This document shows positions 15,084 to 24,796 of a stretch of 24,796 bases of DNA, in pieces. The notes under the pieces are model-generated. The model had not been told where the DNA came from, did no database searches, and saw nothing but the letters and a program-made list of their open reading frames with translations. This DNA comes from Kocuria sp. p3-SID1428 (GTDB lineage: Bacteria > Actinomycetota > Actinomycetes > Actinomycetales > Micrococcaceae), in assembly GCF_025149945.1 (NCBI RefSeq), contig NZ_JALXVH010000040.1, positions 1-24,796 of the forward strand, read 5' to 3'. Position numbers and translations under genes: made by a program. Every line of letters begins with the position of its first letter. The first letter of the stretch is position 1.

Positions 15084-16911
15084 TCAGACGACGCGGAACT
15101 CCCGGCTCGTCCCGGTGATGGGGCGGATCGCCCCCAGGCCCGTGCGCCGACCGCCCCGGTAGACGAAGCGGTAGGTGCCGGCGGCGCCGCTGGGCACGGT
15201 CCACTCGAGGGTCACGAGCGAGCGCGAGAACAGCTTGTCCTCCCACCGGAAGCGGGTGTCGACGTCCTGGTCGCCCAGGTGCTTGACCCAGCTGCCGTCG
15301 ACCAGCCGCGCAAGCACCGGGTACGAGTCGCTGTGGCGCAGGCTGTTGTTCGGATTCGCCCCCACGAACACGGCGCGGGCCACCTGGCCCGCGCTCACAT
15401 CCGAGGGCTGGGTCCAGACATCCCAGAAGCAGCGCAGCGGCATGGGCAGATCGGCGGTCGGCGCCCTGCAGCTAGCGCAGCGCCGTGGCCGACTCATCCC
15501 GCGGCACGGGCCCCAGCGCCACCTCCGCGACCGCACGGCGGTACATCACGCCCACGACCGCCGTGACCTCGCCGGGCATGACCGCCAGCCAGAACCTGCC
15601 CAGGCGGATCAGCTGGACGGGCACCTGCTGCTGGACCCAGCCCATGGCCCGGACCGGGAGCAGGGTGGACTTGGGTGGCCTGGACGGCCGCTTCGTAGCG
15701 ACCGCTCCGATAGCGCCACGAGGCCAGCGTGGCCGAGAAGGGGTTGTTCCAGAGTCGCTCCCTGAGGATGCTCGGACCCGGCCCGTCCTCCTGCGATCCG
15801 GCGCCGAAGGGAGTGCCCAGGATCGCCCATCCGGTGCGCTCGGTGCGGCCCGTGCCGGAGAACTCCGGGCGGACCTGGTAGCCGCGCATGTCCACTGCCC
15901 GGGCGCAGGTTCAGGTTCGGGCTGATGTCACCGGAGTTCGAGTTGGCGAAGGCCGCCACGAATGCCGGCCGCTGCTGGGCGGTGAGATCCACCCCGTGAC
16001 CCAGGCGCTCGAGGGCGTACTGGGCATAGCCCTTGTTGTGCCCGAAGACCAGGCGGTTGGTGTTCGTCAGCGAGGTGCTGTGGGCCGCCAGCCGGTTCAC
16101 GACGGCGTCGACCGCTCCCCCGCGCTCCATCCGCAGCGTGGTCGAGGACGTGTCCAGACCATTCGGCAGTGCGGCGCGCAGGTCCTCGGGGTTGAGGCGG
16201 AAGGCCTCCGTGGACCGGTTGGCCCCGTCATCGGCCAGCTCCGAGCGGCTGACCCGCAGGCTGCGTTCTGCGCGGTCGGCGTCGACGGCCAGGATCGCGG
16301 CGACGATGCCCTCCACCTGCGCCTCGAGGACCTGGGGCTGGAAGCCCAGGATCGTGACGTTCTGCAGCTCGTCGTAGCCGGCGTCGCCCGAAGTCGCATG
16401 CCTGTGCGTTGCTCCGCGACTCACGGTGGCCTGCGACCAGCGCCCGGGCGCCTGCTGGGCCAGGCGCCCGATGACGGCCTGGCGCAGCCCCTCGGCGGGG
16501 CACATGAGATCGGCCACGACCAGCGCCACGTGCGAGCCGTCGGCCGGATCCTCGATGACGAAGGCGCGCGTGCTGGCGCATGTGGGCGCCGAGCCCCAGC
16601 TGGCTCGTGGACCCGTAGCCCAGGAGCCCCACGCCGCCGGGTCAGCCGGTGATATCCCGGACGGCCCGACCGATCAGGAATCGGCCGTCGGCCTCCTCGT
16701 CAGCAGGCGGCGCGGGCCCGATGACGGGGTCCGGCAGGATCGGAGGCGGGGCCGACGCCGGCGCGGCGGAGGACTCGGTCGGCGGAGGGCTCTGCTCGGT
16801 GCGTGGTCGTGACAGGCACGCTAGGGACTGCCGCCGCCGCGCGGTCCGGCCCGCGCCGCATGTCGTCTCATGAGCGGGCTCGCCCCCGGTGCCTCCGCCA
16901 GAGCCTGGCAA
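15084..16911 (-). pseudogene. Decayed neutral/alkaline ceramidase gene
   Basis: Pieces of a neutral ceramidase (N-acylsphingosine amidohydrolase) occur in order across all three minus-strand frames. They are FLIGRAVRDITG (before a TGA at 16642-16644), VGLLGYGSTSQLGLGAHMRQHAR (same frame), ALVVADLMCPAEGLRQAV through FAFANSNSGDISPNLNL-type sequence (16529-15908), VDMRGYQVRPEFSGTG through RYEAAVQAT (15899-15676), STLLPVRAMGW and PVQLIRLGRFWLAVMPGE (15672-15474, ending TAG), and the C-terminal domain FWDVWTQPSDVSAGQVARAV to REFRVV (about 15445-15084). Frame changes fall near 16575, 15900, 15675 and 15460. Judged from family order, the stretch between SPNLNL and VDMRGY and the segment after VMPGE, which carries catalytic zinc ligands, are missing. 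The signal-peptide region is also scrambled. It cannot make an active enzyme. Sequencing error could explain one or two lesions, but not all of them within one gene. Confidence 0.88.
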
Positions 16912-16916
16912 GCGCG

Positions 16917-16948
16917 AAGGCCCTCGCCCCGTGCAGGGCGAGGGCCTT
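16917..16948 (-). terminator. rpoBC terminator hairpin
   Basis: A perfect 13-bp stem (16917-16929 with 16936-16948, beginning AAGGCCCTC) closes a 6-base loop, 34 bases after the rpoC stop. It is the strongest terminator-like structure in the window and separates the RNA polymerase operon from the ceramidase relic. Confidence 0.85.
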
Positions 16949-16982
16949 GGCCGATCAGCGGCGGCTCAGGAAGCCGACCGGA

Positions 16983-20864
<3,882 letters not shown>

Positions 20865-20928
20865 GAGGATCCTTGATCCCTTTCTAAGCAGTCTTCAAAA
20901 AGAGTGGGCGGTCGACGTGAAGAGGTGA

Positions 20929-24435
<3,507 letters not shown>

Positions 24436-24533
24436 AGTGAGATTCCTTCCACAGATCTGCAGGTGAATCGCGCGGTTCCCGTCCGGAGGACTCGGAAGAC
24501 GGCTGGGCCGGCGCTGCGGGCGCGGGGGCGGCT

Positions 24534-24558
24534 CGCACGGGGCGCAGGAGGCCGTGCG
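24534..24558 (-). promoter_or_regulatory. Hairpin in the rpoB leader
   Basis: CGCACGG pairs with CCGTGCG around an 11-base loop, within the untranslated leader between the promoter candidate and the rpoB start. One more wobble and one Watson-Crick pair could extend it. Its role is unknown; the GC content makes such stems fairly common. Confidence 0.3.
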
Positions 24559-24658
24559 GGGATCGTTCCGACGCGGGTCGCAGAGCCGGCGGCTCGGGTC
24601 CGAGGGGCGCCCACCGCTATATGAAGGCACGCAGAACTCAGGGACGACGCAAAGAAAT

Positions 24659-24688
24659 AGAATAGGTCAAGTCGGCAGCAGTTGTCCA
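24659..24688 (-). promoter_or_regulatory. rpoBC promoter
   Basis: On the minus strand TGGACA (24683-24688) and TATTCT (24659-24664) are separated by 18 bases, a good match to housekeeping-sigma promoters, in a locally AT-rich patch that stands out from the GC-rich surroundings. Transcription would give a leader of about 215 bases before the TTG start. The 361-base stretch 24436-24796 has no gene: it holds this promoter, the leader and the low-complexity end. Confidence 0.65.
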
Positions 24689-24753
24689 CCCCTTGCCGGA
24701 CCTCCGGCTCTGCTCGGCCGGAATGCTCTGGTGGGCTCCGGAGGACGACGAGC

Positions 24754-24796
24754 GCCCCCCCCCGCCCGGGCCCGGGGGGGGGGGGGGGGCGGGGGC
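24754..24796. repeat. C/G homopolymer tract with inverted symmetry at the right window end
   Basis: A run of nine C residues is followed by short CCC and GGG blocks and then sixteen consecutive G residues. The C-run and G-run mirror each other and could snap back. This is most simply a sequencing or assembly artefact at a contig end; bases here should not be trusted. Confidence 0.6.

Noticed and set aside
15609..16529. A 306-codon frame downstream of rpoC as a novel intact protein
   Set aside because: Its first two thirds are an internal part of a neutral ceramidase without the N-terminus, and its last third is out-of-frame sequence. It is one piece of the pseudogene.

Overview
The window is a high-GC actinobacterial contig, most likely from Micrococcales and probably Micrococcaceae. 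The main clues are an RpoB that starts at TTG and reads MVASST..., the large actinobacterial RpoC, a fused PcaD-PcaC (PcaL), and the extreme GC bias. Genus cannot be fixed from the sequence alone. Every gene I can support lies on the minus strand, so transcription runs from right to left. Both ends are G/C homopolymer tracts, which suggests the window is a complete draft contig with poor ends.

Layout in the direction of transcription: (1) 24796-16912 holds a sigma70-type promoter and leader, rpoB, rpoC and a strong terminator hairpin. (2) 16911-15084 is a decayed neutral ceramidase gene with a nonsense codon, at least four frame changes and two apparent internal deletions. (3) 14965-12895 holds an IclR-family regulator (probably pobR) and pobA, followed by a hairpin terminator. 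(4) 12665-4777 is a compact operon pcaH-G-B-L-F-I-J-R with several overlapping start/stop codons. (5) 4513-71 is the str operon rpsL-rpsG-fusA-tuf, with large hairpins in the rpsG-fusA and fusA-tuf gaps.

The catabolic genes encode a complete route from 4-hydroxybenzoate to central metabolism. PobA makes protocatechuate. PcaHG opens the ring. PcaB cyclises the product. PcaL performs both decarboxylation and enol-lactone hydrolysis. PcaIJ activates 3-oxoadipate with CoA from succinyl-CoA. PcaF cleaves 3-oxoadipyl-CoA to succinyl-CoA and acetyl-CoA. No aromatic-acid transporter (PcaK type) is present here. Two IclR regulators are present. A repeated operator-like motif, TGCGAA-N5-GTTC, sits immediately upstream of pobA, over the presumed -35 of the pcaH promoter, and (inverted, weaker case) in front of pcaI.

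I found no phage, CRISPR, insertion sequence, tRNA or rRNA, and no convincing new biological system. The most informative observations are the shared operator motif, the ceramidase relic beside rpoC, the placement of a conditional catabolic operon directly against the ribosomal str operon (the rpsL promoter candidate overlaps the pcaR stop codon), and the hairpins within operons.
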